From positions 13,291,639-13,355,638 of the forward strand of contig OY848919.1 of assembly GCA_963693285.1 (NCBI GenBank): 64,000 nucleotides of DNA, given 5' to 3'. Both the position numbers and the translations under genes were made by a program. Each line of letters starts with the position of its first letter. Within the stretch, counting starts at the first letter, position 1. Shown here piece by piece: positions 1-12,000 of this stretch. The DNA comes from Xestospongia muta (taxonomy: Eukaryota > Porifera > Demospongiae > Haplosclerida > Petrosiidae). The notes below the pieces were generated by a model that made no database searches, was not told the origin of the DNA, and worked only from the letters and a program-made list of their open reading frames with translations.

Positions 1-1655
1 ATTGTAGTAATAATCTATTGCTCCTATGCAAGGTTAGAATTACACACTGCCTTGAGTACAACAGGTCATGAATATCACAATTACATACAGTAATACTTCA
101 ATGATAGCTACAACATACATTACATGAATAAATACTTGCAGTTGTCATAGTTGTATAATTCAATTATGTAAAAAGCTCTATTGATGATTGTTCGGTCTAT
201 CAATTTAGTTTATTTGTTGACTGTTAGTTCATGGTAATAACAAAAATTTGTTTTTGTGGCAATCGAAAATGTTATAGTAACTTTGTAATTACTTATTAAC
301 AATTTTTTTGTATTTGTCAATAACAATAACCTATAAAACATATTGATTTTAACAATTGGATAGTGTCAATGATGTTTGTTTATTTTAATGAATATAAGTA
401 TAATCATCAAAACAATATTGCTGTACAAAACAAGTATATAAATATACTTTACCTCCATACACAGGAATGTAACATCTCATGAATACTAAGTTATATATAG
501 TTACCCCAATCTGAGTCATATGAATTGTTTTATTAACACTAGTAACAGATTACTTTATAGTAATGTTTACTAAATATATTACATTACATGACAAATTATA
601 TAAGTACACTTCTGTGTTTAAAATATACCATATTGTGTGACCTATCAATATTCTCATGTTAATAAAATCATTCAATTAACTTATTATGTTGCTAGGAAAC
701 ATGAACATGTAATTATTATACACAAATAGAAGTGTAACAGGATATCCTAGGTTATAGTAACACCTCATCAATAATGTAATATGATCTGACTATTTACCTC
801 ACACATGTGAGTGTCTGTTCTAATTGTATAATTAGAAACCATAAAGGATTGATCTAGTTATAAGTTTTAAATATGCACAAACTGGTAAGTCATATACATG
901 TCCTAATGATCAACAGTATTTTATTTTAATGGAATTTAATTACTTGTCAAAAAGACCATACAATATAAACAATACCAATATATAAGTTGTCTTGTCTTAA
1001 TAGTTTACATTCAATTAAAACACATTGCCTTATATGAACATAATATGAATATAAGTATGGAAACTTTGCGATGATGACCAACACATACTTTATATAACAA
1101 TTAATATACCATATATATGGTTATAGTTATGTGGTTATAAGTCATACTGTATATTACATGATGAACATATTTAACATTAAATGAATGGATGAATATGTGA
1201 ATGACTGTTCAAAAGCTAGGACAGATGGATGATCAATATAATATTACTACATCCATGTATTAGAAAGAAGTGTTTTGGGAACAGAACAGAAGATGCTTTG
1301 TTTACTTGCTATAGGTGTCAGTGGTAGTAGCAACTTTGTGTTTTAATAGCATCTGCAGAACACAGACAGAGCATATTTGTGTATATTTGTGACATTGTAT
1401 CTACTTATTATCTAGAACTATTTCTTGTACAATTTTAACTTGTCATCCATAACCTAATACAATATTGATTTTAACAATTGGATAGTGTCAGTGATGTTTG
1501 TTTATTTTAATGAATATATTAAAATTATTAAACAGTACTGCTGTGTAACAAAAGCATATAAATATACTTCACCTCCATGTATCAAATGAATGTAACACTC
1601 TATGAATATAAGTTAAAGTTAACCAAACTGAACAATGACATATGAATTGTTTCAT
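1..1655. repeat. Gene-free stretch with dispersed repeat copies
   Basis: I see no gene here. The stretch from about 340 to 790 closely matches about 15118 to 15790, with insertions between blocks. The stretch from about 1430 to 1640 matches about 15095 to 15260, including a shared core that starts TTTTAACAATTGGATAGTGT. The family is non-coding in all copies, AT-rich and dispersed; I cannot assign it to a transposon class. Confidence 0.6.
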
Positions 1656-1812
1656 TAACACTAGTGTCACAGCAAGAATATAACTTTTATCAGATATTAA
1701 CAATAATGTTGAATCAAGTACTCAAGTATGTCCCATGATCACTTGTTTTATAATTGTCTCTCTCTCTCTCTCCTATCATTGTTGTCTCTGTAGTAATCCT
1801 CATATTGAAAAA
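1656..1812 (+). pseudogene. Relic of intron 2 / exon 3 of the plus-strand gene at 46.1 kb
   Basis: The stretch matches the end of intron 2 of the intact gene at 46096-47925: the GAATCAAGTACTCAAGTATG block, the CT-rich tract and the CTCTGTAG acceptor. The first ~18 bases of exon 3 follow from 1794, and similarity ends near 1812. No other exons of the gene are nearby, so it cannot be functional. Confidence 0.65.
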
Positions 1813-2216
1813 GTGATCTTGACATAGACACTAATGGGGTCTCAGTCTTATGATCTGATGATTTGGTGTACAAAGTGGAGTTATAGTTCAGGTCATACTT
1901 GACTGATGAAATACGTCTATCTCAATGGTTATAATTATAATACTAATAAACAAAAGAAAATCTTCAATCAAATAACTGAACAATATAATATATAGTAGAG
2001 AAAAGTTAGTTATTGTATTAGATGTTACTTTGTGTTGACTGTTATGCGAATTGTCTTCTACTCAAGTTACTTTCATTATCCTAACATGTAGAATATCATT
2101 ATCACTAACATACTGAGTATTACGTGATCTATCAAACTTCAAAAACTTGTGTGATAAAAAGTTCAGACATCCATACCCTCGATACTGTCTCCCTGACCAC
2201 AATGCAGTCAGTCCTG

Positions 2217-3130
2217 TCACACGAGCCCCATACTCTCCTTTTGGTCAGTCTTCTCATTAAATTCTACAAGTCGTTCAGCATGACTCTTGTTCTCCCTCCA
2301 GTTGTAAATTTGAACAAGAATATCACCACGAAATGGAAATGTTAACAGGTTGTCATTTTCACCTTTCATGAGATGAACAAAAAGGGAGATATACTTGTTT
2401 TTCCATTTATCTCGGCCATTGGGATAAACTAAAAGACACATTTTGTAACCATTCTCATTGGAATAAAATGGCTCGCTGATGCATTCCTCATTAGATTGTT
2501 TACGGTTTGAAAAGTTCTCAATTACAAAGTTATGAATAACAGACAAGGATTCACTTGATGTTGAAGGTTCTATAGATGGTGATGAATGAACGATTACTTT
2601 TTTAATACAAACTATAATACTGTCTTCTTCTAGAAAGTCAGATGTACTGGTCTGAAGTTTATCTTGACCAATAAAGAGAGCTTTACCTTCACCCACTTTA
2701 TTTGCTAGACCAGCTTTGACTGGAATACCATTAATAACTCGACTACAAGCTTGTTCATCAGAGGAATCATCAAATATTATATTCTGTTCATAATGATCAC
2801 GATCATCTCTACGATTAATGAGCTGAACTTTTACTTCTCCTTGAAATGGCCATGACAAGAGGCGATCGTTTTTACCTGCCATTAGATGGATGTAGAGACT
2901 CAGATGTGTTCCTTGTCCCACGTCTTCACCATTAGCTGCTACATGAAGACACATTACATAGCCATTAGTATGAGAGAGAAAACTAGGACTATACCACTCT
3001 TCATCACTATTCTTGTAACTGTTAAAATTAGACATGACGATTTGAACTGGTGGACTTTGTAATACTTTCTGATTGTAATGTAGCAATGATACTTGACCAT
3101 CTGTTTATGTATTAAAAAAATAACAACAAT

Positions 3131-3173
<43 letters not shown>

Positions 3174-5577
3174 TGGTTTATGTCAACGTTGAATACAAGT
3201 ACTAATAGACAGAGCTAAGGCATTACATTTTAAATACCTTTTAAGTTCTCAGTTAACTGCTTGTTCTTTTGTTCACTCTCTTTGGGCTGTGAAGTACGAG
3301 TGTTTATTATCTCTTGTAATTTTTCTGTATTTGCATTTGATTTTGATTGCAAATCTGTAAGAGTTAGACATGTCAACACATAATATTTGTGACTTGATTT
3401 GCAAAAAGGGACCACTGTGTCAAAGCATTTGTGACCGATTATGAAAAAAGCACTGTTAAAACATCTCAAACATCTCAGTTTTGTATACATACAGTTGCTA
3501 TATATACATAACTATTTTATATGTATGCAAAACTGTTGTTTGATAAGTGGTTTTGTTAACAAATCAGGTCACAAATGTTTTGACAGAAGTGGTCCCTCTT
3601 TGCAAATCCGGTCACATTTGTTAATAGTATCACTAAAGTGCTGAGTTGACATGTTCTGTTGTTTATGTTATTATCAATTAAGTTAAAAGGTACTTCACCA
3701 ACAGACAAGCATTATTCATCATTGAATAGACACATTTTCATAATCTATATACTGTATTATTACTATACAGTTAACATAACAGTATTATATAGCTAAAGTC
3801 TAATTTCATCCTTAGACTTCCTGAAATTTGATCAGAAAGGAGTCAAGGATGATACATATATCAGGAAGTTTGAAGACAAGACTAATATGGGACTAATAAA
3901 AGTGGATATCTTGATGATGTAACTTAATTGGCACACTACCTGTATGTGTCTGATATTGTGTGTATTACTAAACAGTACTATAGCTCACCTTCTTTCTCTC
4001 TGGTCAACTTCTCTATCTCTTCTTGTTTCTCTACTAACACTTTATCAGTAGCTATAGAACATAACCATATATGGTATGTACTAGTAACAGTACTATAGCT
4101 AACCTTCTTTTTCTCTGGTCAGTTTCTTAGCCTTCTCCTCAAGCACTCTTACCTCTTCTATAAGACCTCTCACCTCCTATCAACACACACACACATATAT
4201 ATCTATTCTTTAGCATACTACTCATATCTTACCTTGTCTCTTGTTTGTTCATCCTAAACAGTGTAGTAACTGATAGTTAGTTTCATTAATCCCATCTTTA
4301 TTAATGTTTGAAGATTCTTCTCAGCTTCTATTAGTAGAACAATCATTAGATTACGTGGAGCATAGCAGGTGACAGTGATGGAGTCGGTTTCCTTCACAAC
4401 ATTAACTAAAACATCTTCAGCTAAATCTTCAAAAGCTTTTTCTAACAAACGCTCAATGTGACTGAGTGAGTATTTGTCAGGATCCCACTTCAAAACAAAC
4501 TCGATAGTATCACATTTGAGGAGAGAGGATGAACTATTTCGAAAGCTTCGTCTGTCACATACATTAAGTCTTACTTTGTTACAAAATGCATCAACTGTTG
4601 TCTCAAAATTCTCAATATGTTGCTTGGCGTCTGCAATATTAAATTTCTTAACAACTCTTTGTAAGCAGACAACATTGATAATGGTACATTTTTCTCGCAC
4701 AATTTTCATGACATCATCGAATGATTTGGCTTCATTTAACTGAGATATCAGACCTTGGTATAGTGTTCCAAGGTAATCCTTTAGCTTTTGAAGTGATGGA
4801 ATACCCTTTTCAATGAGAGGTTTAACAGTGTCAATAAGATCCCCAAAATCTGCTTCCATCTCATCAAAATCTTTTTGATTGGCTAACGTAACTCGGACTA
4901 TAAAATAATTATTTTCACATCAAAAATAGGTATACAGAGCACTTACCATGTACTGCACACTCATTGAGTATATCTCTTGCTACACATACTGTGTCCTCTG
5001 ATTCCAGTAAAATGCTAGCAAATTTTTGTACCAGGTAAGGACCTTCAGATACTGTACTACATAATGCCCTTAAGAAAACATCAGCTAGTGAACCACCAAA
5101 TTTTGTAACTTCATTTGATGTCTCTTTAGAGATGATTTCCTCATTGTATAATTTCTGAGTAACTTCCTTTGAAAGAGGAATGCTTAAGAGTTGGTCACGG
5201 CATTTCTTTAACACTGAAGTAGTATGGTAATACTATTTGTTGAATCTAAACCACTTACCAGTTAATTTTCCTTCAATTTCTTTCCCAAAAACTTCCACTG
5301 GTCCACCAATGTCCAGCAGAATATCAATAAAACATTTATATTGTTGTTGTATCTCTGAAATACTCCTACAAGACTCAAAACCAGTTTTGAACTGTTCAAA
5401 TATACTAGCAAATTCCATATTTAGTGAGGATATCAAATGTGCTGAATATGCTTTGCTAGCAAAATCCTCCATGTTTCCTTTCAGTACATTACGAATTCTG
5501 TCATAGTGTGAGACGAAAACATCAATAACAGCTCGTCTGTAGCTTGTAACATTCTCAGTTTCAGAGTTGGAAGCCAT
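2217..5577 (-). CDS. CARD-like / coiled-coil / tandem MATH (TRAF-like) protein, interrupted by an in-frame TAG
   Basis: Seven exons join in frame: 5577-5259, 5213-4947, 4897-4233, 4176-4104, 4051-3989, 3354-3238 and 3100-2217 (796 codons). Exon 1 is the helical N-module that starts MASN and recurs at 21941, 23177 and 51867. Exon 2 is a CARD-like helical fold. Exon 3 carries a domain of the sponge type that typically ends TIGYCTVWD. Exons 4-6 are short charged coiled coils. Exon 7 holds two MATH domains, recognised by the NGY-MCL--NG and HLM-G--D-LL-WPF signatures, as in TRAF C-termini. Codon TAG at 4256-4254 stands where this domain family normally has Trp, directly before DEQTRDK and a good donor. 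The remaining exons are intact, so this is either a recent pseudogene, a polymorphic allele, or a protein ending before the coiled coil. TRAF-like MATH domains bind receptor tails as trimers. Confidence 0.8.
3113..3172. repeat. (AAC)n microsatellite
   Basis: An almost perfect AAC/ACA triplet run fills most of the short intron between the last coiled-coil exon and the MATH exon of the gene at 2217-5577. Confidence 0.9.
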
Positions 5578-5685
5578 GTACAAAGAAATAAAGGGCGTAT
5601 GAGGGCTATCAATCTGCGCATGCTCAGTAAACTTATAAATTTTATTAAATTTGGGTGGAGCTTATTTGCAGTTTTTGCAGACACA
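5578..5685. promoter_or_regulatory. Divergent promoter copy 1, NRF-1-like TGCGCATGC
   Basis: TGCGCATGC at 5615-5623 is followed by CTCAGTAA, an AT-rich TAAATTTTATTAAA box, and GGGTGGAGCT-ATTTGCAG. The same string of elements is found at 14.6, 23.2, 46.0, 51.9 and 62.3 kb. It lies 38 bp upstream of the minus-strand ATG. On the plus side it ends at the decayed start of the divergent gene. Confidence 0.6.
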
Positions 5686-5850
5686 ATAGAGAAAGAAGTT
5701 AATATAGTTTCCTACGTTGTTCTATGGTCATTCATTTTCCTAATACACTACAAGCACCTTCAAGAACCACAGATATTTCAGTCAACACTGGACACCACAG
5801 ACACTATAGGTATCATTGGTATTCATTTTATAGATAATTATTTTCAAAAT
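5686..5850 (+). pseudogene. Decayed exon 1 of the divergent plus-strand gene
   Basis: The segment matches the MEREVSFLRCSK exon of the gene at 46096, but the ATG is now ATA (5686-5688) and the donor AAGGTCAGT has become ATGGTCATT. After it comes a block with the CACCACAGACACTATAGGTA motif, shared with 62.45 kb. Together they show that 5.59-6.42 kb and 62.28-63.29 kb are copies of one segment. Confidence 0.6.
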
Positions 5851-6009
5851 TAGCAAAACTATTGTTATCATAAATGTACACAATAATATATAGCCTAAAC
5901 TAATCAGCATGGAATGTGTGGAAGTCAATGTTTAACTTATAATAACTTCTATATCTAAATGGATTAAATAACAGATATATAATAACCTTGTTTTATAAGT
6001 TGATCACTA

Positions 6010-9000
6010 TTAGTTACTATCATGTGATGAATCAGATCCTTTAGAGTAAGCTTTGCGTTTACTAGATGACCGATGTCCATCAGAATTACTGTCTTCTGAT
6101 CTTTGTCTCTTGTGTCCTGTAAAAAAATAAATATACAAGTTGATAGAAGCTATTATAATACCTTTAAGTTCTTTGGGTCTTAGTTTTCCTTTCTTTGTGT
6201 AATGTCCCCCTCCTGCTGGTTCCTTTCCATAATTACTTGATGACCTTGAGTCTTCATCAGATGATGTACTGTGATCATAAACTTGTTGTTTCTGGTGTGG
6301 TATATCTTCATCAGAATCTACTCTCTTTGATTTTCTTTTTCCTGTTGAAATTTGAATCTGACACAATGAAATTATTTCAATAACATACTGTGTTCAGATC
6401 TCTGTGGCTCAACTGGTACTCTTGAGTATTTCTTTAATGATGTCTCTCCACCTTGATTAATATTTAAAACATAATTTTCTATTTTATCGGCAACACGATC
6501 ATTCCCAACAATTTCATTCCTCATTGCAGCAATAATAGTGTTCCAAGTCACCTCAGTAGTACGTTGATCAATCCAACATTGTATGACTTCATTCAATATA
6601 ATAGAGTTTGCTATGTTGCTCTGTTGGAGACTTTGAAGTTTTGCATTAGGCACTCCCAATACTATTCCAATTTGATTCCACAAATAACTGACATCAGTTA
6701 GCAGTTCAAGAAGTTTAACTCGATCAGACACTGAGTCAAATATACAACCTGTATACAAACACACGCAAATATAATAGTAACAACTCAAAATATGTTCTCA
6801 AAATATCAATAGAAAATAGTGAAGTTTTTCGAATTTAAATACACGCAATAGTTAAGTAACCGAAGTCAGAACCAACATATAGACATGTCTTTCTAAGTCA
6901 ATTTGCAGTAATTAGAGCCTTTGTTGTAGTCTTACTATAAAAACATATATTTAGTGCACTTTGTACAAGGTACAGGGAAAATTTGTGAGAGTTTAATTTG
7001 GCAATTTTCCTAATTTATATCAATAGGATACATATTTAAAGCTTGATAAAGTGATAATTATGATTATTCCAAGTTCATATAAAAGACTATCAGTTAACAA
7101 TTTTATTGCTTTTGTATTCTCAGCAGCTACAAATCATTTGCTATAAATACATAAACTGGGAGCTCAATGTAAGTATTTATAATAAATAAATAATAATAAA
7201 TATCATTTACTTTGTGTACTCTTATAAGGAAATGCTGTACTTGATGCTCCTTCTTAAAAAGAACATGACTATATATAATATAATGGATTACTTACCATTT
7301 CTACTATTACCAAGATATCGTACAATATATATCTTCATGTTATTAGGTTTGATTCCTCTTAATGATATACCATATTTTATTTCATCCACTGTATTGAGTC
7401 CATGTTTAGCAGACACACTGATCAGTATAGAAGGACAAGATGGAGGATCTTCAGAGCCAAACATGTCCACATCACTTTTATATAATACCTATAAAAATTA
7501 CACATCAATACATGTACATCTATAGTATCCTATATACCACTGGCTTTTGGTGAGGGAAGATATTCCATCCATTAAATGGATACTCTTGTTCTTCATTAGG
7601 GATTAATTCAATGTAACCATCATCTTCAAATGTGAAGGATAAGCGAACATCTTTGTCAACATCAGGTGGAAGAGATTTCTTTATATACTATACATATATT
7701 ATATTATATTATTATACAAATCTAATTGTTTTACTTACCTCTAGTAAAGCATTGAGATGTTTAGCAACCACAAAGTGCATAAACCATTTGGTACCATGAC
7801 TTTTAACTTCATATACTATCTGAGCTATATACTTGTTATCAGGAAATGGTTTGCTAACATCTACAGGAACATTTATCAATTTGTTAAAACTATTAGTCTA
7901 CCTTTTGTCTGATACTGTTCACTAGGTAGAGTTGATAAGCGAAGTTGTAGACTATGTTCTGAACTAGATGTGGATATGTCTACAGAACTGGGCTCATTAT
8001 CAATTGATAAAAGAGTTAGTCTACCTTTTGTCTGGGATTGTTCACTAGGTAGAGTTGATGAGTGAGGACGTTTCGGACTAAGTTCTGAACTAGATGTAGA
8101 TATGTCTATAGAGCTGGGTTTATCGTCAGTTGATAAGGAGGGTGTCAATAACTTTGTTCTGTCTATGGGTCCAACACTAGAACTCATTATTAGTGAATTG
8201 TCTACAATGACTAAATTCATGAAACAGCATTTTTTTATTTAGTATACCTTTTGCTGGAGTGACTTCATTTTTATACTCTTGAGTAAGTTCTACAGAGGAT
8301 AATTCATCATTAGAAGATGATTCACTGCTTGTAGGATATCCCAGCAACTTCTTGATAAATTTGATAATTGCCCATTGGGAGAACTGAGAAAGACAAATGC
8401 TACCATACTGATCACCAGTGTGGAACTGTCCTCCTTCTTCAAGCTTGAACTGATAAGGAAGTTCAGTATTAACAGTATTTGTAGCAAAACTCAAATAACT
8501 GGTATGATCTTGAGTAACTAGATCTGCACAGTGTTGTATCTCTAATTTAACTTGTTTGAGAAGTGGTTTAGACACAGATATGCTATATACAGCACTAATT
8601 AATTCTGTGTCTTCAGGTAATTGAAACTGTCCACCAACTAGTGCTCTCACAGCAACTTCACAGGTGTCTGTTGGAGATAAAGTGCCTTCAAGAACAGTAA
8701 TTCTCAGTCCATATTGTTCCCAGTTGAAGAAATGAGCAGAATCTCCTTGAATTAGGAACATCTTCTCTCCTCCAATACACACACCTTTGAGAGTATCTAT
8801 AAAGACTCAATATAAAGAGGATCAGTTATAAAATAGCAGTACCATCTGATAGGATGAGATAATTAAATTGAAGTGACACATCCTGTTTATCTACTGACAG
8901 CTCCATTGATTCTGTTTGTACAGTTACACTTTTCCTTGCAACTTGAAATGATTCTGTTCAATAAATATATAAAAAAGATATATAATTAAGATACACATAC

Positions 9001-12000
9001 AAACATGTCTAATAAAACAAACGTAAAATTACATCATATATAGATATAGTATAATATATAATGTACCTATTAGTTTCTCTAATTCTTTTGTTTTCATATT
9101 GCTCATTTTTCTCTCAGTTTCCAGTATTTGCTGTAAAGTTTCTACAACTAAACAATTACACATAATTACAAACAGCTGTAGTCCTATTCACTAATTAATT
9201 CTAATTTATACTCATAGTATTAACTAAGCTACTGAAATATGGTTAAAGAAGAGTACTATATAATGCTTGCTAAAAAGGTTATCATATTGTATGTTGTATA
9301 TACCAATCATATGATGTAATAGTAGAAGCAGCTATTATATTGAATGAGATAATAATTAGTAATAACATTGTACAATGTGATAGGTACATATATAGTCATA
9401 TACTTGTTAGTATCTCTTTTACAGAACACTGACTTATATATAACTATAATGTATAGTATGTAGGTTACCTGATTTATTATTGGATTTGGTAGAGATCTGT
9501 TCACTAGTGTCAATAACAGTACTCTCCTTCTCTTGTAGAGCATGTAAGCCTGACGATAAAAGATGACAAGAGAAATAATGCCTTGATCAACTGATAAATC
9601 ACAGTTAAAGTTGACAGTCATATATAACATACCAGGAATGACCTCTTTCTTGCCAAGATGAAGTATAGCATCTTCAAGTTGTGTCAATGTACCTCCTTTT
9701 AGAGCCCATTCCTCTAACAAGTACTTCATTTGCTTAGTAGAATCTCCTTTATTTCTGATATCAGTCAGTACAGACTGATCTATATTAAGTTTTAGACCAA
9801 GTTGCTCCCAATCCTCTTGTACTGGTTGTAGAATAACAGCTAATGTGGGAAGATAACTGGAAATATCTAAAGTAATTTATGGTAAATAAAATACTTAATT
9901 ATTGCATTTTCAACCTGTAGTCTTTAGGAGTTGATGCTTATACTCTTTTAGTTTTGTTTGAAGTGTTGTTATGATCTCTTGACTCTCTTCCTTTTCTCTA
10001 ATAACAGACTGTAGTGTACAAGTAAGTTTAGCTATATGGCTATCTTTCTCTTGTTTTGTATTATGTAAGTCATGATCATCACCAGTAGAATCAGTAACTA
10101 TAATTAATGAGAAAATAAATAGTAATAAAAAAAAGTATTTGGTATAAAGGTAGCTGCAGTTAAGAAAATAAAGACTAAACAATTAGTCTCAACTCTAACT
10201 GATTATTGCTATAGGCATGACCAGCTAGAGACAAATTCTCTTCTCATCCATTTTCTTGTTAATTATAGTGGTTGCTTGAGTGAGTTGCTAAAACCACTAG
10301 TTTCATTTTTAATTTTAAACAATTACACATAATAACAAATACTTGTAGTGCTATTCATTAAGTTAATGGTCATTTTATTACATATACCTTATAGCCAGAA
10401 AACATGGTAGAAAAATTGAATTTGGAGGATTGGTGTATTTATGCATGTACCACCAAATTTAATACCAACATTAATTTTTGTGTAGTGAGTGGAGTATACA
10501 TTTTAATTGAGAAAGAGGACAAAACAAAATGGAAATTACTTTATTCAAATATTTTTAAAAGGAATTAGTGTCTGCATACCCAATGACTCTCCCTTTGCTA
10601 ACAGAAAATCAAGTCAAATGTGTCAATATAGAGTGAAGCACAGCCAAATTTACCTTTTAATTTCAAGATTATAGTTCAATCTGTACAAATATAATTCCTG
10701 CCAATATTTTCTAGCTATGCCATATAATTTTTCTATCAATAAAGCAATTGCAACTCTACATTCTATATATTATTTGAATTATAAATGTTTAGATCTTATG
10801 AAATATATAATAATCATTTGCTCATTGTTAGATACATCCTTTGTCTTAATTGTTTGTTGTGAGCCTATAAAATAATGATTGAACATCTTATATATCATGT
10901 TAGCTTTCTTTTTTTTCTTTTTTTTATAGCTAAGTGATTATAATACTATAAATTAATAAATACAATGCATAAAAAAGAGAAACACTACGTAAATGTTTGC
11001 TAACAGGTCTATCATATTATATATATTAACAAAATGATGAAATAGTAGAACCAGTTATCATATTCAGGGAGGAAATAATTAGTAATAACACTGTACAATG
11101 TGATATGTACATATACAGTCATGTACTTGTTAGTATCTCCTTTACAGAACACTGACTTATATATAACTAGAATGTATAGTATGTAGGTTACCTGATTCAT
11201 CGATGGATTTGGTGGAGATCTGTTCACTAGTGTCAATAACAATACTCTCCTTCTCTTGTAGAACATGTAAGCCTGACGATAAAAGATGACAAGAGAAATA
11301 ATGCCTTGATCAACTGATAAATCACAGTTAAAGTTGACAGTTATATACAACATACCAGGAATGACCTCTTTCTTGCCAAGATTAAGTAAAGCATCTTTGA
11401 GTTGTGTCAATGTACCTCCTTTTAGAGACCATTCCTCTAACAAGTACTTCATTTGTTCAGTAGAATCTTTTTTATTTCTAATATCAGTCAGTACAGACTG
11501 ATCTATATTAAGTTGTAGACCAAGTTGTTCCCAATCCTCTTGTACTGGTTGTAGAATAACAGCTAATGTGGGAAGATAACTGGAAATATCTAATGTAATA
11601 TATTGTAAATAAAATACTTAATTATTGCATTTATAACCTGTAGTCTTCTGGGGCTGTTGCTTATACTTTTGAAGTTTTGTTTGAAGTGTTGTTATGATCT
11701 CTTGACTCTCTTCCTTTTCTCTAGTAACAGACTGTAGTTTACGAGTAAGTTGAGCTATATGTCTATCTTTATCTTGTTTTCTACCATAGAAGTAATGATC
11801 ATCACTAGTAGAAGCAGTAACTATAATTAATGAGAAAATAAATAGTAATAAAAATAGTCTTTTGTATAAAAGTAGCTGGAGATAAATAAGTAAAAGACTA
11901 AATGACTAGTCTCATTTTCAGCTTTTTTTTGCTATAAGCATGACCAGCTGGAGACAAGACTACTAAACTGTATTTTCATCAATTTTATTGTTAATTATGG

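Noticed and set aside
2124..2345. Plus-strand open frame at the 3' end of the MATH exon
   Set aside because: Overlaps the conserved MATH coding sequence in antisense and has no splice support.
7288..7488. Calling the module after ZU5 a UPA domain
   Set aside because: Position fits UNC5/PIDD order, but I could not see UPA sequence signatures, so it is called only a beta-rich module.
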